Shown here: piece by piece, positions 37,532-45,609 of the stretch
Numbering within the stretch: the first letter of the stretch is position 1
Layout of the letters: the number at the start of each line of letters is the position of its first letter
Assembly: GCF_002157505.1 (NCBI RefSeq)
Contig: NZ_NFSC01000030.1
Location: forward strand, 1-64,000
Origin: Arthrobacter agilis
Lineage (GTDB): Bacteria > Actinomycetota > Actinomycetes > Actinomycetales > Micrococcaceae
DNA length: 64,000 bases
Direction: 5' to 3'
The notes under the pieces: model-generated
The model's database searches: none
What the model was told of the DNA's origin: nothing
What the model saw: the letters and a program-made list of their open reading frames with translations, nothing else
Translations under genes and position numbers: made by a program

Positions 37532-37798
37532 GTGGCTGTTACGCCCGTGCGCAACGCGCAAGAACCACCTGCAGCGCCACGCCGGAACGGTGACGGAAGG
37601 ACCGACGCTCCCTCCGCAGGCAGCGGTTGCCCTTTCTGCGGCCATTCGTCCCCCGGGGTGCCTCCGGGGCTCCTCGACCGGGTACTGGACAGGATCTTCC
37701 GCGGGCGTGATGCCGTCATCTGCCCCGTCCCGCAGCAGCAGCATGGGCTCGGCGCCCCGAAGCCGTGCTCGTGCGCGCACCCCTTCCACAGGTCGTGA
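37532..37798 (+). CDS. small Cys/His-containing hypothetical protein
   Basis: GTG 37532 preceded by GGGGAAAA at about 6 bp opens an 88-codon frame. The product has a disordered Pro/Arg-rich start, then GCPFCGHSSPGVPPG, a helix (LLDRVLDRIFRGRDAVIC) and a final PCSCAHPFHRS. The CPFC and C-x-C-x-H groups could bind a metal, but I do not recognise the family. It lies between the tRNA and a membrane protein gene on the same strand. Confidence 0.45.
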   Translation: MAVTPVRNAQEPPAAPRRNGDGRTDAPSAGSGCPFCGHSSPGVPPGLLDRVLDRIFRGRDAVICPVPQQQHGLGAPKPCSCAHPFHRS

Positions 37799-37865
37799 TC
37801 CTGACCGAGGGGTGACCGCGGCTGGTCCATTGAAGCCGGTCGGCAGCGGGGGCTACATTACGAGC

Positions 37866-38396
37866 ATGCGTCCTACCCGGCCGGAGATGTCCAACGCCGT
37901 TCCACCGCCCATCATGAGGGAACACACACCTCCCCCGCTGCTCCGCGTCGCGGGCGGAGCGGAGCTTCTCGGTGTTGTCACCGGGGCCGTCTCGCTCGTC
38001 TTCGCGTTCCTCGACCGCGAAGCGCGCCTCGACGATCTCCGGGAGACCGCGCGCTCCCTCGACAGCCAGATGGAGGCTGCCCGGGTCGACGAGGTGGTCT
38101 TGATCGCCCTGTGGGGAACTATGGGGGCATTCGCGCTCGTCCTGCTGGTCCAAGCACTGCTGGTCGGGCCACTGCTCCGGGGTCAGGGCTGGGCCCGGTG
38201 GGCTCTCCTCGGAACGGTGGTCCTCAATGCAGGTGCCGTGCTGCTGGTGCTGGCGTTCCTCGGGAACGACTCCCCCGGGTTCCAACCAGCTCCGCACCTT
38301 GCCGTTGCCCAGCTGCTGCTCGCCGTCGTGGCCCTCGTCCTGAGCCTGCTTCCTCCTGCTTCCCGCTGGTTCAGGGAGCGGCGTGCCTCGCGCTGA
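37866..38396 (+). CDS. small membrane protein, four helices
   Basis: The 176-residue product has a Pro-rich N-terminus and four hydrophobic segments (GGAELLGVVTGAVSLVFAFL, LIALWGTMGAFALVLLVQAL, WALLGTVVLNAGAVLLVLAF, LAVAQLLLAVVALVLSLL) separated by short charged loops, ending RRASR. No family recognised. No strong ribosome site; ATG 37866 or the in-frame ATG 37887 are both possible, and the longer open frame upstream is excluded because it crosses the tRNA gene. It converges on the dynamin-like operon with a 23-bp gap. Confidence 0.65.
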   Translation: MRPTRPEMSNAVPPPIMREHTPPPLLRVAGGAELLGVVTGAVSLVFAFLDREARLDDLRETARSLDSQMEAARVDEVVLIALWGTMGAFALVLLVQALLVGPLLRGQGWARWALLGTVVLNAGAVLLVLAFLGNDSPGFQPAPHLAVAQLLLAVVALVLSLLPPASRWFRERRASR

Positions 38397-38419
38397 CGGC
38401 GGGGCCGACTGACGCGGTG

Positions 38420-39964
38420 TCAGCCGTGCGCCGGTTCCGTGTCGGCTCGCTGCCCTGTGTCGGCTCTGTGCCGGCCCCGTGCTGGTTCGCCGCCCTGCGG
38501 AACCGAGCCCGCCAGCACCACCAGTTCCTCGCAGGACCGGAGCACCACATGGCAGGCCTCCAGCGCCCCCCGATCGGTCAGCGGGTTCTCCGCCAGCACC
38601 CGCCAGCGGTGGAGCGTCCCGAGCGAGGCGGACCGGATGTCCTCGGCGTCGACCCCCGGTGGAAGGGCGAGACGGTCCGCAGCACCGGTACCGGAGCCTC
38701 CCACCAGCCGCTCCGCCTCTTCCGCTGCCCGCGCAGGCAGTGGGACCCCGCCCGAGCGCAGTGCGGACAGCAGCCTCAGTTCATTGATCTCGTGTGCATT
38801 GGCCTTGACCCTCTCGACACCGGCCAGCAGCCCGGCGGCGGCCTCCCGCGGGTTGCTGCGGACCAGCGCCTCGAGTCCGGTCAGCGCCGTCCGGACCCGC
38901 AGGGTGGTGGCCCGTGCGCTGAACTGCCGCGTCACGAGGGCCATCAGGTGGTCGAGTCCGCTGCGCCGGGCGAGTTCGTGCGCCAGCGCCGTCGGATCGC
39001 TGGTGCCGCCGCGGACCAGCGCGGCTCCCAGCCGGAGGCCGAACATGCCGAAGCGGTCGAGGAGCCGCGCTGCGTCCTCCGGCGGGATGCCGATGGCGGT
39101 GCTGCCGGTGACGAAGCGGTCAGCGGACAGCAGCATGCGTTCGCGCTCCGTCTTCCCCAACGCAGCCAAAGCGACGAACGCCTCGTACTCCGCCTGCCGC
39201 AGCGTCCTGGCGCTCTGCGCGAGCAGCCCTGCCATGGGGAGCACATCGAGCACCAGTGATTTCAGCGACGGATCGCTGCGGTACCGATCAGCGATCCGCG
39301 AGGCGGAGATCAGGGAGTCGATGCGTCCCGACCCGACCTCATCGGCCCGGGACAGGACCGCGAGCGCGTTGACCGTCCCCGAGGAGGCGGCACTGGTATC
39401 GCGGAAGGCCTCGAGGAACTTCAGGTCCGAGCCGTGAAGGTGCCGCATCAGGTAGATCACGGCGTCCGCCTCGGACGGCGCGTCCTCGGGGAGAAGGAAC
39501 CGCGTGCTGCGGGCCGATACCTCGGCGGAGAGGGACGCGATGCCGGGGGTGTCGATCAGGGTCATGGAGCGCAGGTTCACGGCCGGCCACTCGACGACGA
39601 GCCGGGACACGTCGTCGGCCTGCTGCCCGCCGAGGTCGAACACGAGCCGACCCTCGACCCTCTTCAGTGGGAGCAGCCGTGGTTCGCCCTCCACCGGGTA
39701 TGCAGTGATGCGGGGAGTCGCTGCGTGGCGGTACCAGGTGACGATACGGGTGCACTCCCCCGTGTCGGTCGGAGCTATCTCCTCACCGATGATCGCGTTG
39801 AGGAGGGTGGACTTGCCGGCCTTGACCATGCCCGCGACGGCGACCCGCAGCGGCTCCCGCAATCGTCGTGCGTAGCCCTCGAGTTCGGCGCGCAACGCCG
39901 GGTCGTCGTCGTACACCTCAGCCGCCTCCAGGAGGAGGGCTTCGACGTCACCGCTGTCCCTCAT
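38420..39964 (-). CDS. iniC: dynamin-like GTPase, IniC-like
   Basis: Bacterial dynamin-like GTPase of 514 residues, expected to act on the inner membrane. The P-loop GMVKAGKS at 45-52 is followed by a switch Thr in the APTDTGECT segment, G3 LIDTPGIAS and G4-like LSRADEVG, then a long helical part. Length and third position in the cluster match IniC of M. tuberculosis (established order iniB-iniA-iniC). Overlaps the upstream GTPase stop by 4 bp (ATGA), so the two are coupled and may form a hetero-oligomer (inference). Confidence 0.8.
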   Translation of the reverse strand: MRDSGDVEALLLEAAEVYDDDPALRAELEGYARRLREPLRVAVAGMVKAGKSTLLNAIIGEEIAPTDTGECTRIVTWYRHAATPRITAYPVEGEPRLLPLKRVEGRLVFDLGGQQADDVSRLVVEWPAVNLRSMTLIDTPGIASLSAEVSARSTRFLLPEDAPSEADAVIYLMRHLHGSDLKFLEAFRDTSAASSGTVNALAVLSRADEVGSGRIDSLISASRIADRYRSDPSLKSLVLDVLPMAGLLAQSARTLRQAEYEAFVALAALGKTERERMLLSADRFVTGSTAIGIPPEDAARLLDRFGMFGLRLGAALVRGGTSDPTALAHELARRSGLDHLMALVTRQFSARATTLRVRTALTGLEALVRSNPREAAAGLLAGVERVKANAHEINELRLLSALRSGGVPLPARAAEEAERLVGGSGTGAADRLALPPGVDAEDIRSASLGTLHRWRVLAENPLTDRGALEACHVVLRSCEELVVLAGSVPQGGEPARGRHRADTGQRADTEPAHG

Positions 39965-41817
39965 GCTCCCGCGCCCACGTCCGCGGATGCCTGCGGAACC
40001 GGTACGGCTTCGGGGAGGAGCCGCTTCGCCTTCGCATGCAGCTGGTCGATCCGGGCGAGTTGGGCCTTCAGTTCGGTGACCCGCTCGTCGCGTTCCTGCC
40101 GGAAGGTCGAGGCGGACCGCTGGGCGGCGGCCACCGAGTCCGCGAGGGAGCGGTGGTGCTCCTCGGCGATATCCCCGAAGTGGTCGCGGATCTCGCGCTG
40201 GACGAGGCGCAACCGGTCCTTCAGCTGCTTGCCCACCTGGAAGACGACGTCGTCCATCTGCCGCCGGACGAGGCTCTTCGCCTCCGCCTGACGGCGCTTC
40301 AGCCGGGCATCCTTGTCCTCGCGGTATGCCTTGCGCCCCAGCAGCAGGCCGGCGCCGACCGACAGCGGGTTGATGAGCGACATGCCGATGATGCCGGTCA
40401 GCAGCCCGAACATCAGCACGCCGCCGTAGCTTCCGCGCATACCGATCAGCACCTTCCCGGCCGCACTGACGCGTCCGGGATCCAGATACGGCACCTCCTC
40501 GACGGGCGCGAGGACGCCGTCGGTACTGGACACCTCCAGAAGAGGCAGCGGCACCTCGTCGAGCGCGAACAGCTCCGCCACCTGCTCGGCAAGCCAGCGT
40601 GAGCGCTCATTCGTCCAGACGAACGTATCCGACACCGCGGAGGCGACCCGCTGCTCGAGCCATTCCGCGAACTGGTCCCAGACGGGCCCGGGGTCGCCGT
40701 CGTCGATGGCGGCCTCGGCCTCCCGCTGGATCGAGCGGAGCCGGTCGCGGAGATCGTGCTCCATGTCGGAGATCAGGTCGGAAGCGCCATCGTTGAGCAG
40801 GGTCTGCCAGCGCGAGGAACGCTTCCGTTGCTGGTCTGCCTTCGCCTTGGCCTCCTCCAACTGGGCGAGCAGGACGGGCACTCCCTCGGGATGCTGGAGC
40901 GCCTGGAGTTCGGACGTCACCGACAGGCGAAGGTGCTCGGTCGTGGACAGCAGGTCCTGCGCAACGGAATTCCTGCGCAGGGCCTGCGCCTTGCCCACGA
41001 CGTCATTCCTGAGATAGGCGACGAGTTGCGGGAACCCCGACTCACGATTCAGCTCGGAATCCTTCGTCTGCGACGCGACCAGGCGGAGGTCCGACGACAC
41101 GGGTAGCAGCGGGACGGTTCCGACGCCGGCCTGCGCGAGGTGTGCCCTGTCGAGGTCGGCGACGGCCCTCCATTGCGGGTAGAGGTCGGTCTTGGACAGA
41201 ACGCAGCCCACGTTGGGGACGATCCGCTGCGCCTGCTTGAGGAAGCGCAGCTCCGGCTCGGTGTACTCCTGCGAGGCATCCGAGACGAGGAGCATGGCAT
41301 CGGCTGTGGGCAGTGCGGTGAGGGTCGTCAGCGCATGCGCGGATTCGAGGCCGCCCACGCCCGGCGAATCGATGATAGACAGTCCGTCGGCGAGCACCCG
41401 CCGGGGAAGACGGACCTCCGCCGACGCGAGGCCCTGCCGGTTCGACGGGTTCCCCCGTTCGGACACGAAGCCGGCGATGTCCTCGAGCGCGACAGGCCGG
41501 CGCTCGAACGCTGCAGGGTCCTGCTCCGGACCGCCACCATCCCGGGGTACCAGGACGGCGGCACTTGCAGGGTCGCCGAAGCTCACGACCGTGGGGACGG
41601 AGGTTGCGATGTCATCATCGACGGGACAGACCGGGGCGTTCACGAGGGCATTGATCAGCTTGCTCTTTCCCTGCTTGAACTCCCCGACCACGATGACGCG
41701 GATGTCGGGATTCGCCAGTCGGGCAAGCGTTTGATCCAGCCTCTGGCGGAGGTCCGCCCGGTCACCGGTCGCGACCAGGCCGAGTCCGCTGTTCACGAGC
41801 GTGATGAGGTCGTCCAT
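39961..41817 (-). CDS. iniA: dynamin-like GTPase, IniA-like
   Basis: GTPase of 618 residues with P-loop GEFKQGKS at 45-52 (same position as in the partner), a DDDIATSVPTVV switch region, G3 LSIIDSPGVGGLES and G4-like LSKTDLYPQW. A hydrophobic pair of helices near 455-500 (GVLMFGLLTGIIGMSLINPL) fits the membrane paddle of bacterial dynamins. A coiled-coil-like C-terminus follows. ATG 41817 with GGGGAG at 7 bp is the true start; the longer open frame to 42228 is the out-of-frame shadow of the iniB repeats. IniA in mycobacteria mediates membrane fission and drug tolerance. Confidence 0.85.
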   Translation of the reverse strand: MDDLITLVNSGLGLVATGDRADLRQRLDQTLARLANPDIRVIVVGEFKQGKSKLINALVNAPVCPVDDDIATSVPTVVSFGDPASAAVLVPRDGGGPEQDPAAFERRPVALEDIAGFVSERGNPSNRQGLASAEVRLPRRVLADGLSIIDSPGVGGLESAHALTTLTALPTADAMLLVSDASQEYTEPELRFLKQAQRIVPNVGCVLSKTDLYPQWRAVADLDRAHLAQAGVGTVPLLPVSSDLRLVASQTKDSELNRESGFPQLVAYLRNDVVGKAQALRRNSVAQDLLSTTEHLRLSVTSELQALQHPEGVPVLLAQLEEAKAKADQQRKRSSRWQTLLNDGASDLISDMEHDLRDRLRSIQREAEAAIDDGDPGPVWDQFAEWLEQRVASAVSDTFVWTNERSRWLAEQVAELFALDEVPLPLLEVSSTDGVLAPVEEVPYLDPGRVSAAGKVLIGMRGSYGGVLMFGLLTGIIGMSLINPLSVGAGLLLGRKAYREDKDARLKRRQAEAKSLVRRQMDDVVFQVGKQLKDRLRLVQREIRDHFGDIAEEHHRSLADSVAAAQRSASTFRQERDERVTELKAQLARIDQLHAKAKRLLPEAVPVPQASADVGAGA

Positions 41818-41850
41818 GCAAAGCTCCCCGTTCGTCATCGAATGAGACCA

Positions 41851-41892
41851 CAGGCAAGCCCGACGGGGAGATTTCCCCGTCGGGCTTGCCTG
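41851..41892 (-). terminator. 18-bp perfect hairpin between iniB-like and iniA-like genes
   Basis: CAGGCAAGCCCGACGGGG pairs with CCCCGTCGGGCTTGCCTG around a 6-nt loop. It starts 14 bp after the iniB-like stop and ends 34 bp before the iniA-like start. There is no U-run, so it is more likely a partial terminator or mRNA processing/stability element that lowers GTPase expression relative to the IniB-like protein. Confidence 0.75.
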
Positions 41893-41905
41893 ATGCGTAC
41901 TGGAA

Positions 41906-43378
41906 TTAGAAGTTATTGTCTTCCACGTTGAGATCGGTGTCGACCGCCACGTCCAGCTCGTTGTCGACGAAGATCGCCGAATCGTCGATCTCGGTGTACG
42001 CGTTCTCCGAGTTGTCGTTGAACGCGTCGTCGATCGCCACATCGGTGTTGATCGAGTTGTCCGAGTTGTCGGTGACGACCGCCGTCTCGTTGAACGCGTC
42101 CTCGATCGCCACATCGGTGTTGATCGAGTTGTCCGAGTTGTCATTGAAGGAGTCCTCAACGGCGACGTCGGTGTTGATCGAGTTGTCCGAGTTGTCGGTG
42201 TTGAACGAGTCCTCGATCTCGACATCAAGGTCTGCGTCCACGGAGTTGTCGGTGACGGTGGTCGTCTCCGAGTTGTCCGTGTTGAAGGAGTCCTCCACGA
42301 CGACGTCCGTGTCGATCGAGTTGTCGGTATTGTCCGTGACGACCGAGTTGTCGGAATTGTCCGAGTTGTCCGAGTTGTCCGAGTTGTCGGTGTTCAGGGA
42401 GTCCTCGATGTCCACATCGATGTCCGCGTCGATGTCCGTGTCGACCGAGTTGTCGGAGTTGTCGGAGTTGTCCGTGACGACCGAGTTGTCCGAGTTGTCG
42501 GAATTGTCCGAGTTGTCGGAATTGTCCGAGTTGTCGGAATTGTCCGAATTGTCGTTGTAGGAGTCCTCGTTGTAGGAGTCCGAGACGGAGTTATCGGAGT
42601 TGTCCGAGTTGTCGGAGTTGTCCGAGTTGTCGTTGTTCGAATCGGTGGTGTTCCCGATGGCGACGCTTGCCGAGCCACCCGCGGTGACGTTCGTGGAGCT
42701 GTTCTGGGAGTGGTCGTCCGAGTTGTCCACGGAGTTGTCGACCCTGGCGTCGCCGTTCGCCGCGACCGCACCGTTGCCCGAGGCGACGAAGGCGTCGTTG
42801 TCGAACATCTGGCTGACGTCACCGTTGGCCCAGATGTTCTGGTTCACGGACTGGTCCGTGATGGTGTCACGGTCATCGACGGACGAGGTGTACGAGTAGT
42901 TGTTGACCACGTGCATGATCTGCTGGACCGCGTTGCCATGGTCGCTGTCGTCCCCGCCCGTGGCAGGTGTTCCCGGCCCACCCGTAGCCGGCGTTCCCGG
43001 CGTTCCCGGCGTTCCCGGCGTTCCCGGCGTTCCCGGCGTTCCGCCCGTGGAGGGCGCTCCCGGCGTCGGCGTTACAACCCCGCCGCCTGTACCGGGGGTG
43101 ACGGGTACCGGTGCACCGACAACCGGCGTCACGTCGCCCGAAGAATTGCCGCCCGTGTTGTAGTTGCGCTCGAACGAGCCACCGTTCCCGCCGCCGAAGT
43201 TGACCGGAGCGTAGTCCATGACCACGGGCATGACCGCGTCGACGTCGTCCATGCAGACGTCGCCGAGGCCCGCGGCAGCAAGGACTCCCTCCGGGTCGCT
43301 GATGAATTCGCTGGCTGCTTCCTGGTCGTTGAAGAGGTTCATGAGGAAATCGAGGAGGTCTGAAGCGAGAGTAGTCAT
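41906..43378 (-). CDS. iniB: IniB-like protein with acidic Asp-Asn-Ser repeats
   Basis: 490 residues. Residues 1 to about 62 form an IniB-type N-terminal domain (LASDLLDFLMNLFNDQEAAS, EFISDPEGVLAAAGL, VMPVVMDYAPVN). A Gly/Pro/Thr segment with collagen-like GTP repeats (about 85-145) follows, then a unique stretch (NAVQQIMHVVNNYSYTSS) and some 240 residues built of DNS triplets and a longer unit DNSDNSINTDVAIEDAFN. There is no signal peptide or membrane helix. ATG 43378 has AAGGAA at 7 bp. Position and length match IniB of iniBAC. Function unknown; a structural or scaffold role beside the dynamins is inferred. Confidence 0.85.
   Translation of the reverse strand: MTTLASDLLDFLMNLFNDQEAASEFISDPEGVLAAAGLGDVCMDDVDAVMPVVMDYAPVNFGGGNGGSFERNYNTGGNSSGDVTPVVGAPVPVTPGTGGGVVTPTPGAPSTGGTPGTPGTPGTPGTPGTPATGGPGTPATGGDDSDHGNAVQQIMHVVNNYSYTSSVDDRDTITDQSVNQNIWANGDVSQMFDNDAFVASGNGAVAANGDARVDNSVDNSDDHSQNSSTNVTAGGSASVAIGNTTDSNNDNSDNSDNSDNSDNSVSDSYNEDSYNDNSDNSDNSDNSDNSDNSDNSDNSVVTDNSDNSDNSVDTDIDADIDVDIEDSLNTDNSDNSDNSDNSDNSVVTDNTDNSIDTDVVVEDSFNTDNSETTTVTDNSVDADLDVEIEDSFNTDNSDNSINTDVAVEDSFNDNSDNSINTDVAIEDAFNETAVVTDNSDNSINTDVAIDDAFNDNSENAYTEIDDSAIFVDNELDVAVDTDLNVEDNNF
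41990..42640. repeat. degenerate 9-bp (Asp-Asn-Ser) repeat tract
   Basis: Tandem GAGTTGTCC/GAGTTGTCG/GAATTGTCC units on the plus strand encode DNS on the minus strand. The units differ at wobble positions but not in the encoded residues. All of it lies in the iniB-like gene; the opposite strand is open too (SEL repeats) but has no start signals. Confidence 0.9.
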
Positions 43379-43492
43379 GCGATGTTCCTTAGGTATGTGG
43401 GTTCGCCGGCGGCTCTGCCTGGCTTGTTTTCAAAGTAGGAGCGGTGGTGGCACCGCGGCATCGGTAGTTCCACCCCTAACCGCGGTCACCCA

Positions 43493-45607
43493 TTAGGGGT
43501 TTCGCCCGTTTCCGTTAGGGGTCCTGATGGGAGCACCCCCGGGTGCCGTACTGCCGCCGGCAGCCGGGTCGAGTGATAGGCGAAGCCGTGCCAGCAGCTC
43601 GGAGCGCGACGAAGCCCCCAGGCGGCGCCGGATTCGCGCGACATGGTGCTCCACTGTCCTGGGAGAGATGAAGATCTCCTCGCTGATCTCCCGGTACGTC
43701 CGTCCCCGGAGGACCAGCTGCGCGATCTCGCGTTCCCGTCCGCTGAGGGACGGCCCTCCCGGCGGCCGCGCGTCGTCCCTGGAAGCGGCACGTGCGCCGG
43801 CCCCTGCGTCAGCCCGTGCCGCGGTGCCCGCATGCTCGTTCGGTGTTTCCCGGTGAGGCCCGGCCGGCCCCGGTATCCGCTCACGAGTGGGGCGGAGGTC
43901 CCGGGCGCAGGAGAGCAGCCGCGTCATGTCCTTGCGGTCCGCCGCCCGCGCTGACGCATGCCCTGCCAGCCGCGCTCCCTCCCAGCCGAAGCCTGCGGCT
44001 CCGAGGCCCACCGCGGCAGCCTCGACCGCGTCGACCGTGAACCGCCCGGCCAGGACCGATACCCACGCCTTACCTGCAACCGCAAAGGTGGCCGCCAGTG
44101 GATAGGTCCTCGCCTGGCGTACGAGCGCAGCGGCGTGCGGAGCCAGGTAGTCCGGCCGCTCGAGCAGGAGGCCCGCCTGGACCGCCGCCCAATGCACAGG
44201 CACGGACCAGAGAGGAGGATTCCCCAGTTTCGAGAGGAGCAGCCAGGCCTCTTCGAGGTGTGGCTTGAGCCCCTCGAGATCACGGAGCCGGGCCGCCGCG
44301 ACGACAAGTTCGGTGAGCGGCAGGACGGTCAGCAGGTCCACGGATACGTGCAGCAAAGCCTCACGGGCCCCTTGCCATGCCCGCACCAGTGCGGCAGCGT
44401 CCCCCGACCGCCGGGCCAGTCCTACCTCTAGTGCCTGCAGCAGCAATTCGTCGCGGGGAATGGGCTTCTGATCGCGCACTCCTGCCTCGACGATGAACGT
44501 CCGCGTCAGGGCCGGCTGGTCGAGGAGCATCGCCGCCCAGCCGCCCAGGAGACTAAGGCGGGTTCGTGCAACACGGCCCCCTTGTCCACTGGCCAGGGCC
44601 GCCTGGATCACGGAGAGCGCAGTCTGCGGGCTGCCGCCCAGGAGCGCGACCGTCGCGGCGAAGCCCGCAGGCATGTCGGGAGCCGGCACGGCCGTCCGAG
44701 TCGCGTTCACGGTGTCGGAGGCACGGATGAGCATGGGCAGGGCGCCATAGGGTTCGGGGCTGAGGGAGAGCAGGGCTCCCTCAGCCAGGAGCATGTGCCC
44801 GACGTCGTGGAGTGAGGGGGACGGCGCGGGAGCTCCGCCCTCGACCAGCGACTGCGCCCCCGCAGCATCACCTGCCGCCAGGAGTGCCAGCGCGCCGAGG
44901 GCGTCGGTCCCTGATGGATGCAGCCCTGCCGCCCAGCGTTGCACGTCCGCCGCACGGGACATCATGCCCCGGTGTGCCCAGAGCGCGCAGGACACCCGCA
45001 CTGCCCGGGCGAAATCCGGGAGCGTCAAGCCGGCATCAGGGGACTGATGCGCGAAGTAGGTGTCCAGGATCCTCGAGGCGGCATCGAGGTCGCCGAGACC
45101 CAGCGCCGCCTCGGCCTGACGCGGTGCAGTGCCCAGGGCATCCGCACCGGCGGCCACCGCGAGCTCGAGAAGTTCCAGGGCGCCGCCGGGATCAGCGCCG
45201 AGGAGGGCGGTTCCCTTCTCGTGGAGCACGCGCGCGAGGCGTTCGTCGACGAAACCATCCGCAGCGAGCTGACGAGCGAGTGTGCCCAGGGGCAGTGATT
45301 CGGCGCAGTAGGCGTCGACGAGGGCACGCTGCAGCCGTCGCACCTGGTGCACCCCGGCGTCCCTCAAGACGGCAGCGCGCAGCTCCGGCGACGGCCGCCC
45401 GTCGGCCTGCAGGACTCCGGCGCTTTTCGCGCGTGCCACCAGTTGCCCGGGCGGCACGCCCTCGCTGTGCAGCAGCGGCGGGACGAGGCCCGGTATCGAG
45501 AACCCGACGCACAGGGCGAGGACGACCTCGTAGGTCGCGGTATCCAGGTCAAGTGGAAGGGCGTCCTGTGCCGGGCGCACGCCTGCCTCGGGAAAGTTGC
45601 GAACCAC
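43493..45607 (-). CDS. LuxR-family transcriptional regulator of the ini/Hsp70 cluster
   Basis: 704 residues with a C-terminal LuxR HTH (LSGREREIAQLVLRGRTYRE, IFISPRTVEHHVARIRRRLGA) and a long helical repeat region before it. Unlike the regulators at 28992-34483, no Walker A motif is visible, so the ATPase domain is absent. GTG 45607 begins 2 bp after the Hsp70 stop, so it is co-translated with it. In mycobacteria iniBAC is activated by a large LuxR-like protein, IniR; this gene occupies a comparable place and is the obvious local regulator (inference). Confidence 0.88.
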   Translation of the reverse strand: MVRNFPEAGVRPAQDALPLDLDTATYEVVLALCVGFSIPGLVPPLLHSEGVPPGQLVARAKSAGVLQADGRPSPELRAAVLRDAGVHQVRRLQRALVDAYCAESLPLGTLARQLAADGFVDERLARVLHEKGTALLGADPGGALELLELAVAAGADALGTAPRQAEAALGLGDLDAASRILDTYFAHQSPDAGLTLPDFARAVRVSCALWAHRGMMSRAADVQRWAAGLHPSGTDALGALALLAAGDAAGAQSLVEGGAPAPSPSLHDVGHMLLAEGALLSLSPEPYGALPMLIRASDTVNATRTAVPAPDMPAGFAATVALLGGSPQTALSVIQAALASGQGGRVARTRLSLLGGWAAMLLDQPALTRTFIVEAGVRDQKPIPRDELLLQALEVGLARRSGDAAALVRAWQGAREALLHVSVDLLTVLPLTELVVAAARLRDLEGLKPHLEEAWLLLSKLGNPPLWSVPVHWAAVQAGLLLERPDYLAPHAAALVRQARTYPLAATFAVAGKAWVSVLAGRFTVDAVEAAAVGLGAAGFGWEGARLAGHASARAADRKDMTRLLSCARDLRPTRERIPGPAGPHRETPNEHAGTAARADAGAGARAASRDDARPPGGPSLSGREREIAQLVLRGRTYREISEEIFISPRTVEHHVARIRRRLGASSRSELLARLRLSLDPAAGGSTAPGGAPIRTPNGNGRNP

Positions 45608-45609
45608 GG

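Noticed and set aside
37302..37865. Upstream part of the open frame ending at 38396
   Set aside because: It starts inside tRNA-Gln and overlaps the small Cys/His ORF; only the part from 37866 has membrane-protein character.
41818..42228. N-terminal extension of the IniA-like GTPase
   Set aside because: It is the out-of-frame reading of the iniB Asp-Asn-Ser repeats (Arg/Thr/Ser only). The true start at 41817 has a good ribosome site and the family N-terminus.
41916..42560. Plus-strand open frame of Ser-Glu-Leu repeats
   Set aside because: Antisense shadow of the triplet repeat; no start signal, and the minus strand carries the recognisable IniB domain.
42340..42640. Possible CRISPR array
   Set aside because: Units are 9-bp codon triplets without spacers and are part of a coding sequence.
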